The notes beneath the pieces were generated by a model. The model saw only the letters and a list, made by a program, of their open reading frames with translations. It was not told where the DNA came from and did not search any database. This document shows positions 21,101 to 60,500 of a stretch of 64,000 nt of DNA, in pieces; the first letter of the stretch is position 1, and each line of letters begins with the position of its first letter. The DNA is from Limnomonas spitsbergensis (Eukaryota > Chlorophyta > Chlorophyceae > Chlamydomonadales), in contig JAYJMM010000017.1 in NCBI GenBank assembly GCA_037349105.1, forward strand, positions 2,046,001 to 2,110,000, written 5' to 3'. Both the position numbers and the translations under genes were made by a program.

Positions 21101-21234
21101 TGGCGTATTTTGAGGTTCCAGGCGGGTATCACGATCTTAACCACGATACGGCGACGCCGGAGTGCCTAGCGCGGCTCTCCGAATGGCTGACTGCGCAATT
21201 GAGCGTTCAGCAGAGAAAGGGGAGGAACACGTAG
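18176..21234 (+). CDS. Alpha/beta hydrolase, monoacylglycerol-lipase-like
   Basis: Exons: 18176-18332, 19131-19284, 19657-19770, 20113-20266, 20800-21234; 1014 nt, 337 residues. The fold and motifs fit the lysophospholipase/monoacylglycerol lipase family (Hydrolase_4): PKGLVVFHHGFTDH gives the oxyanion-hole strand, GFAVVAYDAYGHGRSGP the canonical second strand, FVMGHSMGG the nucleophile elbow with the catalytic Ser, QQGTADVA the probable acid, and GGYHDLNHD the catalytic His. Such enzymes hydrolyse fatty-acyl esters; the actual substrate cannot be read from sequence. The start at MGEQVSMTCH is the natural one because the motif region follows at the usual distance, but an in-frame ATG exists at 18095. 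The loop between the Asp and His carries a low-complexity Gly/Ser/Lys stretch (RLRGSGSGGAKR). No signal peptide is evident. Confidence 0.88.
19355..19430 (+). repeat. Family D fragment in a hydrolase intron
   Basis: GGGTCCAAAGCTTGACCGGC with flanking GGCGGCCACCACTGG resembles 30385-30450 (GGATCAAAACTTGACCAGCC) and, more distantly, the core of family D. Confidence 0.45.
20241..20370 (+). repeat. Triplicated splice donor of hydrolase exon 4
   Basis: GCATGAATGACAAGCAAGCA followed by GTCCTGGTGAGGG (real junction, 20241-20273) recurs at about 20288-20320 and 20335-20366 with a few substitutions. All three keep CTG followed by GTGAGG, so three donors compete; the units are about 47 bp. Confidence 0.9.
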
Positions 21235-22344
21235 GGGTACATCTGGAGTGGGCACATAGGCGGGCTTGACACGATTTCCCCAATTTTCATCATTCCATCT
21301 GCACAGAGATTGCTTGCTCTCTGCATAATGACTAGAGCACTGCCGTAAACCGTTGATTGACTAGGCTCTGCTATAATCCCGCTGTGATGTTTCTCGTAAC
21401 TTCTCGGCCTTCGGCCTCTGTGATCATCCCCCTCGCCCTGGCCTCGACCTTGGGTTTTAACCCGGTAACAGATTCGGTCACACAATTACCCAATACATAA
21501 CCTGCCTCCTAATTTCCCTGTTGCCAGCTGGCAGGGGCCGGGTAGGAGACCAATCCACAGGTGGCACAGAATTTTGCTGCATTTGGAAATTTGAATAGGT
21601 CAAACCACCCGTTGTTAACTTCCTAAGGAGTAGCCATGAGGGAACTGGTATTTTTGCCGAATTCCAAGCTTGCTCTGCTAGCATCTACAGGATGATGTGG
21701 TATGATGAAAACTTTGACCTTCTGCCTAACTCTGCTTAACTGTCTAGGCATTGTCTAGGCTACTGGTATGGTGATGGGTATTCTCTAGAATGGCTGGCAT
21801 AATTCGCAAGGGGGGATGCAAGTTGCTAGTTGCAAGCCGATTTCAGCTGACTTTTTGACTGGAGGCTTAAATGAGGATTTCTTTGCAGTGGGAAAATAGG
21901 CTGATTGCATCCTTCACTGGGTTTGCTCTCGATGAGAGCATCTCGTTCTTTCATGTGGACGATCTGATAGTTGGATGCCGTGAGTCACCCAACATGGGCT
22001 TGCACTTCTACAAATGTGCACGTTTTGTGATAGCTGATGTCGTAATCCCTACACCAGGGGCCCTACACCGGTACACTGAAATTACATGGCATAACATTAG
22101 CATAGCTGTCTTTACAATTAAACTTCTAAGAGATAGAGAGGGGGCTTCAAAACCCTTTTCGTGCGTTCCCAAGGTAGAGATCTAGAAGTGTGGGAGATTG
22201 CATCATGATTCTGGGCAACCCGTACGAGTGAACGGGGCAAGAAACATCCCGACAGAAGACTAATTATCTGTCTATCTACCGTGGTAATCACACGCTGTTT
22301 GATATAATCTTGCATCTTTGGTGCGTCTGAACGCTGTTTCGTTC
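21235..22344. other. Intergenic region between hydrolase and CSN7
   Basis: It holds the 3' UTR of the hydrolase and the upstream region of CSN7, both on plus. No gene was recognised. An open frame at 21871-22185 (104 codons) has no family features and AT-richer composition. No TGTAA poly(A) signal was seen. Confidence 0.5.
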
Positions 22345-25300
22345 ATGAACGACGAGACGAAGATCCAGCAGTATGTCCTGCTGGCGAAGGGCGCTCGTGG
22401 CAGAGCTCTTGTCGATCTGATTACAAAGGCCACATCTGAACCCACACTCTTCTCCTTCGGCGAGCTGCTGGATGTCCCTCAGATTACGGATGTAGGTTTT
22501 GTGTTGCTTGGGACGCACCGAAAAGCTCAATCATTACGTAGCTGACTTGCGACGTATCAATTTCGTGCGTCTGTAGTTGCAAGAAGGGGAGTTTGCTCCC
22601 TACCTTCACCTTCTCAAAATGTTCTGCTATGGATCCTGGCCTCAATACAAAGGTGAGCTCAGGAGACCCTCCAATTCTTTTTCTATATTTTCCTTACAAT
22701 TGTTCATGGTGGTGTGGCAGTGGAATCAAGTGGCAGTGCTCTACCAGAGGTCAATGCGAACCAGGTCCTCAAGCTAAAGCAGCTGACTATCGTCTCCCTC
22801 GCCATCAGCAACAAGGTGTGCCTGGGACAGGTTGCATGCCCATGCGTTTGCTCATGCATTGGAAACAGGGGCATGCGCTCACCACCGCTTCCATGTAGCC
22901 GGGCTTACCACGACTCATCACGCATGCTTGCTAAGACATGGCACCATCCTCAAGGTGCACCTGGATTTGTACTGCAAACCCTCTGCTGCCTGGATTGTGG
23001 ACACGCTACGAAACCTTTCAGATAAGGCCCAATGCGCTGTGCTCACCACTGTTGTTTTGAGGATCCCCAAGCTGCACTGAAGCTACCATCCGGCCCACGG
23101 CCGGCTGGGCTTCGTGCAGCAAGCCCTGTTGCTTGGATCTAGGTTTGCTCCCAATCGGCGCAGAGGTGGCTGCCCAGCGCTCTGCCTTTCATAATTTAGT
23201 GCGCACTTCAGCTAGCACTGGTGCCCACATGCTCCTCCTGGTTCTCATGTAGACGATCGCTCAACAGACGTTAATGCAGCAGCTCGACATCCCGACTGTG
23301 CGTGAGCTGGAGGATTTCATCATCAACGAGTGCTTCTACACCGGCCTGGTCAAGGGAAAGATGGACCAGAAGCAGCGCACGCTGCAGGTGGGTGCCAATG
23401 TTTCTTTGAGGGTGCTTTTACTCTGGTTGGGTAAAGGGAATAAAGGGAAAGATGGACCAGAAGCAGCGCATGCTCTGCAAGCAGGCTTCTAGCGCACCAC
23501 CTCACTGGTGTTACATTTGCCAGTCCTACCTGGTTTTTGCGCATGCTTTATTGACGTTTAGGTAGCTTGTGGATGGGAGATGGTCATATGGGTTAGAGAA
23601 CACCAATCCACCTGATTGTCTACCTCGCGTTTCTCATGCTACATATCGCACTGGAGATGAGGTGACCCTGTCCCGGTGACATGGATGTTGTGGACCCTGG
23701 GTCCCTGGGATATGGGTACCCTGGTAGGACCTGAGATCCCTGGCTCGACCCTGGTAGGTGACGAATTGATTGAAGCTGTCCCTGTGGCACCCTGACCTCC
23801 TGAGGCTAAGTGGACACCAATGGGAGAGCATGGGCTCAATCATGTTGCTGGACACTGCATTGCGGTTCCAGCTATTTAGGGGGGAGGCAGCTGCAGTTGC
23901 AGCTCTGCTACCTGTCAGCTGCCTTCCGGCCTCCGACACAATGCTTGGGCCAGTGGCGGGGGCCCACTGCAGGTTTCCTCCCAATGGGGTTTTAAGGCTG
24001 CCTAGGGCGGCCTGCTGAAGATGGCCTCATAGCAGGAAAAGTAAGCATTAGTTGGTTCAGGTTAACACTAGAGTGGTTCAGGAGCCCAACATCAACATGC
24101 GGCTGTGATTGCTGAAGCAAAAAAATATCACCATGCATCACACCTACCATATGCAATCTCTGGACCTTGCAGCCACTGTCTTAAATTTAGGACCGCATTC
24201 ATCGTCGCAAATGCAGTACCACAGTCACTGTCTTCAATGTCGGACTTTATTCACTGGCTGGGCTGTGCTCTCTGCAGCTCAAACCATGCTGAGCTATGGC
24301 TCCCACAAGCGTAAGGCACTGTGTATGAAAACATGGCATTAAATCAATTTCACCTTCCATTGTCACCGCTGCAGTTTGTCTGAGGTGTGATGGATGGTAT
24401 ACCTGTACCGGTACGATCAATATGACACGGTCGTTTGGAGCTGCCTGCCTGCAGAACAAGGAGCAGGAGTCCAAGGTGGCTTGTTGTGCCCTTGAAGCTG
24501 ACTAGTTGCTGAATGAGGCGCAGGGTCTCAAGCGCTTGTTGGACTCAGGAAGCTGCCCGCTTGCAGGACGAGGCGCAGGGTACTAAGGGTTTGCTCTCAC
24601 CCTGCATGCAGGTGCATGACGTGATTGGGCGCGACGTGCGGGTGGAGCAGCTGCAAGAGCTGGACCGAGGGCTGTGCGATTGGTGTGTGCGGCCTGTGAG
24701 CCCTTTTCAGTTTGGGTGCTTGAGCAACACTCCTGCCATATCACAACACATGTAGTAGCTACGCTAATAGAACCAGGCGGGCCGCCTTTACCTGATAAGT
24801 TCATAAGTTGAAAATGCAAGACTAAGAATGGGGAGAGGGCTGGTGCGGGAAGCCCTACTGCATGGACCTCATGCCGGGCCAGGTTTGGTCCCCCATGGCC
24901 CGCAGCCTGTCCAAGGTACTGATTGCTTGTGTGGAGCTTGCTATGTGCATGAGAGGGCGTCGTTAAGGCACTGGTGTGTCATGTAATTTTGACGCATTGG
25001 ATGTGTTGTGCCCTGCTGATGTACTTGAGTTGGTGGTGTATGCCTTGGCTGCTATATGGTCGTTGCTGCAATGTTGCATTTGCCCTGCATGGCCGCGCAG
25101 CCTGTGCTGATTACCCCCATGTGCACAGTCCACATATGAGTGTCACCAAAGCAATGGTTTCAAACTGACTGTTGCCGATACTTTGATCTAAAATGTCTCT
25201 GCTGCATGGTCATGTCCCTGGATGATACTGCTTGCCTCTCCACCTCTTAAATCTGGTTGCAGAGGCAGACATGCATGCATGGGCCTTCTTCTTGCATCAT

Positions 25301-26538
25301 ACATGGAGATCGCTCTGCCTACCGCGCGTATGCTTGCTCTGCATAGTGCGCATCAGCCCTCATAACGTTATGTGCTTTAGCTCAGGGGATTCCTCCTGCC
25401 TTGTGTCCTTGCTTGGTCAGAGTTACTGTCTTGTTCCCCCGGTCAGTCAGATGTACTGCATTGTTTCCTTGGTCGGCCAGATGTACACTGCCTCCTGCCC
25501 TTGGTCAGTCAGATGTGTACTGCCTTGTGTGTTAGGGCAGATGTACTGCCTCGTGCCCTTGGCCCACCAGGTGTACTGCCTCTGCCCCTGGCAAGCCAGA
25601 TGTCCTACCTCGTCCCCCTGACCCGGCATGTGTGCACTAAGGCAGCGGCTCCTTGATGCCTGCCTGCAGGCTGGCCACCAGCGAGGGACTGTTGGCGAGC
25701 ATTGAGCAGCGGATACAGTTCTCAAGCTCTGCTGCAGACGCGGCCAAGGTTCATCAGACAGACCTGGAGGCCAGGCTGGTAGAGGCCAAGAGGCACATAA
25801 AGGTGCGCCTGTTATTGGACCAATACCATATGACCATCACGCCAGGAGTGCTTGCTATGCATGGTGTCGCTATAGGCACATCTGCCCACCGATTGGAACC
25901 AAAACGTCCTGCCAGGAGCAGGGCCGGCCATTGTTTCTGATGTGGGAGGCACTTCAGCCGCCTCCTTTTCTGCAGGGAGATAAAACCCAGGAGCTTATGG
26001 TGATCCTGGCCTTTGCCATGCGGAGCGTGCACTAGCGTTTATGTTGGACAAGGCCGTCGCTGATATGCCGCTGCAGCAGCAAAACATGCGGACACATCAG
26101 TGGATCAAAACAGCATAGCTCGCTACCTCTCATGAAGGATGTGAAGAGGGAGTGCCGCTACCTGATGAAGCTGCATGTGTCTCGACCCGCTTCTTAATTC
26201 GTCTCCCTGCCGCCTCCAGAAGACTGATATGTCTAAAACGGTACACCTCTGGGCCCTGCTCAAAATGCGGGGCCGGGTGGGCGCCCAAATAATCGAGATT
26301 GAGATGCCGGCCGCCTCATTGCCAACTATCCCTAACACTTGTCCCCACTTCCCTCTTCCCGTCTCGGTCGCCGCAGACCGAAATGGACATGTCCCTGCGG
26401 GACGGAGGCTTCATGGGTATGGACGATGATGGGGGTATGGACTACATGGATGAGGACCGCGTGGATAGGAGCATGATGATGGGCGGGGCGCGGGGCGGGG
26501 AGAGGACAGAGCGCATGTCGGGCAGGCCGAAAAGGTGA
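22345..26538 (+). CDS. CSN7: COP9 signalosome complex subunit 7
   Basis: CSN7 is a PCI-domain scaffold subunit of the COP9 signalosome, which removes NEDD8/RUB1 from cullins. Exons: 22345-22491, 22577-22652, 22721-22815, 23253-23387, 24612-24682, 25670-25802, 26377-26538; 819 nt, 272 residues. Recognisable family segments in order: LVDLITKATSEPTLFSFGEL (N-terminal helices), LLKMFCYGSWPQYK, LPEVNANQVLKLKQLTIVSL, TVRELEDFIINECFYTGLVK (the hallmark winged-helix part of the PCI domain), GKMDQKQRTLQVHDVIGRDV, WLATSEGLLASIEQRIQFS, then a coiled-coil-like DLEARLVEAKRHIK. The acidic, Met/Asp-rich tail (GFMGMDDDGGMDYMDEDR) ends in SGRPKR just before TGA, which resembles the basic end of plant CSN7. 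Exon phases all close. The stop overlaps a possible donor (AAAAG|GTGAGG), so a further 3' exon is possible. Confidence 0.9.
23441..23487 (+). repeat. Partial copy of CSN7 exon 4
   Basis: AAGGGAAAGATGGACCAGAAGCAGCGCA from the exon end (23352-23379) is repeated about 95 bp into the intron. The donor is not preserved in the copy. Confidence 0.85.
26235..26290 (-). repeat. SINE-like tail fragment in a CSN7 intron
   Basis: ACACCTCTGGGCCCTGCTCA is the reverse complement of the family ending TGAGCAGGGCCCAGNGGTGT, followed by a GGGCGCC similar to 29218. A related, more diverged copy lies at 27478-27505. Confidence 0.5.
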
Positions 26539-28538
26539 GGGAATCGGAGGAAGGAGGGGGTGTCTGACATTTATCACACAGCAGTGTGTGTTGTCTTTCA
26601 TCCTCCTCACCATGTCTTCAATCGACAGCGGGAAGGGGACCTGGGGCTGCCCAGCTTGCCTGAAAGGCTCATTTGCGTTGCCTGGGTTGCGAGAAAAGCT
26701 TGGGATGCGCATTGTGTGTGAGCACTAGAGGGGGGGGCATTGCAAGAAGGATATGGACCACAGAGGAGGGGAGAGACAGCAGTGTACGACGATGGTAGAG
26801 TAATTGCTTTTTCTATGCCTTCCTTACCACGTCACTCTTTTGTGAACTGCTGACTTGTGCCTGTTCTAGTGTTATGAGTGCTTGAACTGATTTGAGGGCA
26901 CCTGTCCCATGCAACAAATCTTATGCTCCGATATACTCTGAACACAAACAAAATGTTAGATTCACACATTTCTGGTCTTACTCTACTCTTCATGAATGCG
27001 CAGCCGGAGGAGATGAAACTGGAGGCCCAGGCATGTGTTTGTGGAGGCTGCATAACAGATACGGGAAGTTAGTGGTTAGCATGTGAGCTTGTGCATCTTA
27101 CTGTGGAGGGTTTCCTCCTATTGAGCAGTGTCAATGGCAAAACAATTGGTAGACAGCTGGCCGTTACCACATGACCTTAAGGCATCTTCCTGTAAAGCTA
27201 TCCCCGAGTTGAGGAGTGACGTAGGCAAAATTCTCCCATGGCCGACATGGCTCGGCTGCTGCTGCAGATTCGGGGTGTTCATTCAGGATCATGTGAGGCC
27301 GACCGCTGAGCAGCTAGGATGCGTACAAGATCTAGAAAGTGCAGCATACGGTTCTTCGTTTGTCCCCTTGTAAAGCATCGTCGTATCTGTCTGCTTTATG
27401 CATCAAAATAATTTGTGTGGACCGGTGGAACACCCTGTACGGGCCGTTTTGCCTTGTTGTTCGGAACAGGTTTATGACGTTACACCTCTGGGCCATGCTG
27501 AAACGGGAATACGTGATGGAGTCTCTATGGGGTGTTCCACCCTCTGTTTTGTCTTAATGTAAGGGTTTGTTGATTCTGATTTGTCCCACATCCGCATCCG
27601 GTTCAGCAAGTGGTTTCTGGAAGCACTTCAGATGCATCACGTTTTAATACTTTCAATACTCGACTGAACCTTGTTTTACCAGATGCGGGAAAATAGCCCA
27701 CGAGGACCTTCCGGAACACAATTTTGAGACCCATGTCAACTGATATGCTTGTCGACCCAGGGAAGTCGGCCATTGGCAAATTCAATTATCAATTGGGATG
27801 TCAATGAAATACCGGTAATCTATATTTTCAAATACCGGTGCTCGCCATTAAGGCAAGGCATGTGCACCTCTCATACGGTACTGTAATTGTGCCAGGCAAC
27901 ACAACGAAGTGCATGCCGCATTCTGATAGACAGACGTATATGACTGCTTCCGAGATCTACAGATGAGGCAGAGACACACACACACACACACACTGCAGGG
28001 GGAAATGGTCCAGCGGTACAATACAGGTGGCATCCATGCCCAAAGGTTTGGGGACCAGACCGGTACAAAGATCCACTCTCCCCTGTCTAGATCAACGGGT
28101 TCCACGTGCCTGCCCCCCTCATATAGGAGTGGGGCCTGGCTGCACCATGGTCCTGGCTGTGCATGGTAGCTGGGTTTGAGGTTGCTCATCCCAGCCCCAC
28201 GCGGCCCAGCGGTCAGCAGGGCCCAGCGGGTATGCAATGTTATAAACACACAGGCTGAAGCGATACCTCTCTGCAGTTCTGCATTAAGTATCACCATTTA
28301 ATCCACCAGATCTTGGAGACCTTCTAGCCTTCAAGAGGCCTGTTGTTCTCAACCTGCCCATGCTCTCAGCAACTTAAGTAAGCAAGCACTAGGTCACCTG
28401 CAACAGCTGTAGAAGACACGCTGCATCTGCCCACACCTTCACACTCCCAGATCCTGCGCTCCGTCAATCACATTTCTGCAGCCCACTGTGCGCAAAGAAG
28501 ACCCCCGCGTAGTCCTATAGAGGCCCAAGGAGGTGCCA
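26539..28538. other. Tail-to-tail intergenic region between CSN7 and F2KP
   Basis: Both flanking genes end here, so it contains both 3' UTRs. TGTAA candidates for CSN7 lie on plus at about 27190 and 27368. A SINE-like copy occupies 27995-28255, next to a (CA)n run at 27974-27991. No other gene was recognised. Confidence 0.55.
27995..28255 (+). repeat. SINE-like dispersed repeat, tRNA-related, copy 2
   Basis: It begins with GGAAATGGTCCAGCGGTACA, which fits the A-box pattern TGGYNNAGYGG, and ends with CAGCGGTCAGCAGGGCCCAG. It is alignable along most of its length with 2284-2535. The A-box-like start and the shared ending support a tRNA-derived element transcribed by Pol III; no target-site duplication was established. 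Confidence 0.6.
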
Positions 28539-57234
<28,696 letters not shown>

Positions 57235-57273
57235 CTACACCAACAGGGCAGACACGACAGCAAAAATGAGCAT

Positions 57274-57474
57274 GCCGTAGATTGGCTTTGCCTTCCCTCA
57301 TAATTAACGTTGTTTGGGGTTGAGGGATCCAAAAATATACGACCTATCCATCTTCCACACCAGTTTGAAGTCAGAAACTATGAGTTTTGGTGGCTTATTT
57401 GCCCTAAGGGAAATATAAAAAGAAATCATTTTCATACAATCATACCCGAGGGAAGGCAAATCAAATCTACGGTA
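57274..57474 (-). mobile_element. MITE copy 2
   Basis: Its termini are CCGTAGATTGGCTTTGCCTT and AAGGCAAATCAAATCTACGG. It aligns in reverse orientation with 35079-35270 over its whole length, with about 200 bp and no coding capacity. The right end is followed by TA; the left-hand TA reads TG. It sits in the F2KP intron between exon 57165-57234 and the micro-exon array. Confidence 0.8.
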
Positions 57475-57522
57475 TTTAATAATGTACCTCCCCCCTTCCA
57501 AGCTCCTTGCACTTGCCGATTA

Positions 57523-60500
57523 GTAGCAGTCAAAGAAATTGGCGCTCTGCCCTGCCCCCTGCCCTCTCCCCCCTGTCCCTTCCACTGCTCTTCACACTCA
57601 CCGGGTTGTGGCAGTCTAAGAAGTCAGCGCTTTGCACCTGCCCCCTGCCATCTCCCCCCTGTCCCTTCCACTGCTCTTCAAACTCACCGGGTTGTGGCAG
57701 TCTAAGAAGTCAGCGCTCTGCACCTGCCCCCTGTCCCCCCCCCTGCCCTTCCACTGCTCTTCACACTCACTGGGTTGTGGCAGTCAAAGAAGTCAGCGCT
57801 CTGCCCCCTCCCCCCCTGCCCCTCCACCTCTGCTCCTCGCACTTACCGGGTTGTGGCAGTCAAAGAAGTCAGCACACTGCCCCCTGCCCTCCACCTCTGC
57901 TCCTCGCACTTACCGGGTTGTGGCAGTCAAAGAAGTCAGCACACTGCCCCCTGCCCTCCACCTCTGCTCCTCGCACTTACCGGGTTGTGGCAGTCAAAGA
58001 AGTCAGCACACTGTCCCCTGCCCTCCACCTCTGCTCCTCGCACTTACCGGGTTGTGGCAGTCAAAGAAGTCAGCACACTGCCCCCTGCCCTCCACCTCTG
58101 CTCCTCGCACTTACCGGGTTGTGGCAGTCAAAGAAGTCAGCACACTGCCCCCTGCCCTCCACCTCTGCTCCTCGCACTTACCGGGTTGTGGCAGTCAAAG
58201 AAGTCAGCACACTGCCCCCTGCCCCTCCACCTCTGCTCCTCGCACTTACCGGGTTGTGGCAGTCAAAGAAGTCAGCACACTGCCCCCTGCCCCTCCACCT
58301 CTGCTCCTCGCACTTACCGGGTTGTGGCAGTCAAAGAAGTCAGCACACTGCCCCCTGCCCTCCACCTCTGCTCCTCGCACTTACCGGGTTGTGGCAGTCA
58401 AAGAAGTCAGCACACTGCCCCCTGCCCCTCCACCTCTGCTCCTCGCACTTACCGGGTTGTGGCAGTCAAAGAAGTCAGCACACTGCCCCCTGCCCTCCAC
58501 CTCTGCTCCTCGCACTTACCAGGTTGTGGCAGTCAAAGAAGTCAGCACACTGCCCCCTGCCCTCCACCTCTGCTCCTCGCACTTACCGGGTTGTGGCAGT
58601 CAAAGAAGTCAGCACACTGTCCCCTGCCCTCCACCTCTGCTCCTCGCACTTACCGGGTTGTGGCAGTCAAAGAAGTCAGCACACTGCCCCCTGCCCTCCA
58701 CCTCTGCTCCTCGCACTTACCGGGTTGTGGCAGTCAAAGAAGTCAGCACACTGCCCCCTGCCCTCCACCTCTGCTCCTCGCACTTACCGGGTTGTGGCAG
58801 TCAAAGAAGTCAGCACACTGCCCCCTGCCCCTCCACCTCTGCTCCTCGCACTTACCGGGTTGTGGCAGTCAAAGAAGTCAGCACACTGCCCCCTGCCCCT
58901 CCACCTCTGCTCCTCGCACTTACCGGGTTGTGGCAGTCAAAGAAGTCAGCACACTGCCCCCTGCCCTCCACCTCTGCTCCTCGCACTTACCGGGTTGTGG
59001 CAGTCAAAGAAGTCAGCACACTGCCCCCTGCCCCTCCACCTCTGCTCCTCGCACTTACCGGGTTGTGGCAGTCAAAGAAGTCAGCACACTGCCCCCTGCC
59101 CTCCACCTCTGCTCCTCGCACTTACCGGGTTGTGGCAGTCAAAGAAGTCAGCACACTGTCCCCTGCCCTCCACCTCTGCTCCTCGCACTTACCGGGTTGT
59201 GGCAGTCAAAGAAGTCAGCACACTGCCCCCTGCCCTCCACCTCTGCTCCTCGCACTTACCGGGTTGTGGCAGTCAAAGAAGTCAGCACACTGCCCCCTGC
59301 CCTCCACCTCTGCTCCTCGCACTTACCGGGTTGTGGCAGTCAAAGAAGTCAGCACACTGCCCCCTGCCCCTCCACCTCTGCTCCTCGCACTTACCGGGTT
59401 GTGGCAGTCAAAGAAGTCAGCACACTGCCCCCTGCCCCTCCACCTCTGCTCCTCGCACTTACCGGGTTGTGGCAGTCAAAGAAGTCAGCACACTGCCCCC
59501 TGCCCTCCACCTCTGCTCCTCGCACTTACCGGGTTGTGGCAGTCAAAGAAGTCAGCACACTGCCCCCTGCCCCTCCACCTCTGCTCCTCGCACTTACCGG
59601 GTTGTGGCAGTCAAAGAAGTCAGCACACTGCCCCCTGCCCTCCACCTCTGCTCCTCGCACTTACCGGGTTGTGGCAGTCAAAGAAGTCAGCACACTGCCC
59701 CCTGCCCCTCCACCTCTGCTCCTCGCACTTACCGGGTTGTGGCAGTCAAAGAAGTCAGCACACTGCCCCCTGCCCCTCCACCTCTGCTCCTCGCACTTAC
59801 CGGGTTGTGGCAGTCAAAGAAGTCAGCACACTGCCCCCTGCCCTCCACCTCTGCTCCTCGCACTTACTGGGTTGTGGCAGTCAAAGAAGTCAGCACACTG
59901 CCCCCTGCCCCTCCACCTCTGCTCCTCGCACTTACCGGGTTGTGGCAGTCAAAGAAGTCAGCACACTGCCCCCTGCCCTCCACCTCTGCTCCTCGCACTT
60001 ACCGGGTTGTGGCAGTCAAAGAAGTCAGCACACTGCCCCCTGCCCTCCACCTCTGCTCCTTGCACTTACCGGGTTGTGGCAGTCAAAGAAGTCAGCACAC
60101 TGCCCCCTTCCCTCCACCTCTGCTCCTCGCACTTACCGGGTTGTGGCAGTCAAAGAAGTCAGCACACTGCCCCCTGCCCTCCACCTCTGCTCCTCGCACT
60201 TACCGGGTTGTGGCAGTCAAAGAAGTCAGCACACTGCCCCCTGCCCTCCACCTCTGCTCCTCGCACTTACCGGGTTGTGGCAGTCAAAGAAGTCAGCACA
60301 CTGCCCCCTGCCCCTCCACCTCTGCTCCTCGCACTTACCGGGTTGTGGCAGTCAAAGAAGTCAGCACACTGCCCCCTGCCCTCCACCTCTGCTCCTCGCA
60401 CTTACCGGGTTGTGGCAGTCAAAGAAGTCAGCACACTGCCCCCTGCCCTCCACCTCTGCTCCTCGCACTTACCGGGTTGTGGCAGTCAAAGAAGTCAGCA

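Noticed and set aside
21871..22185. 104-codon plus frame upstream of CSN7
   Set aside because: No family resemblance or supporting splice signals, and it sits in the expected CSN7 upstream region.
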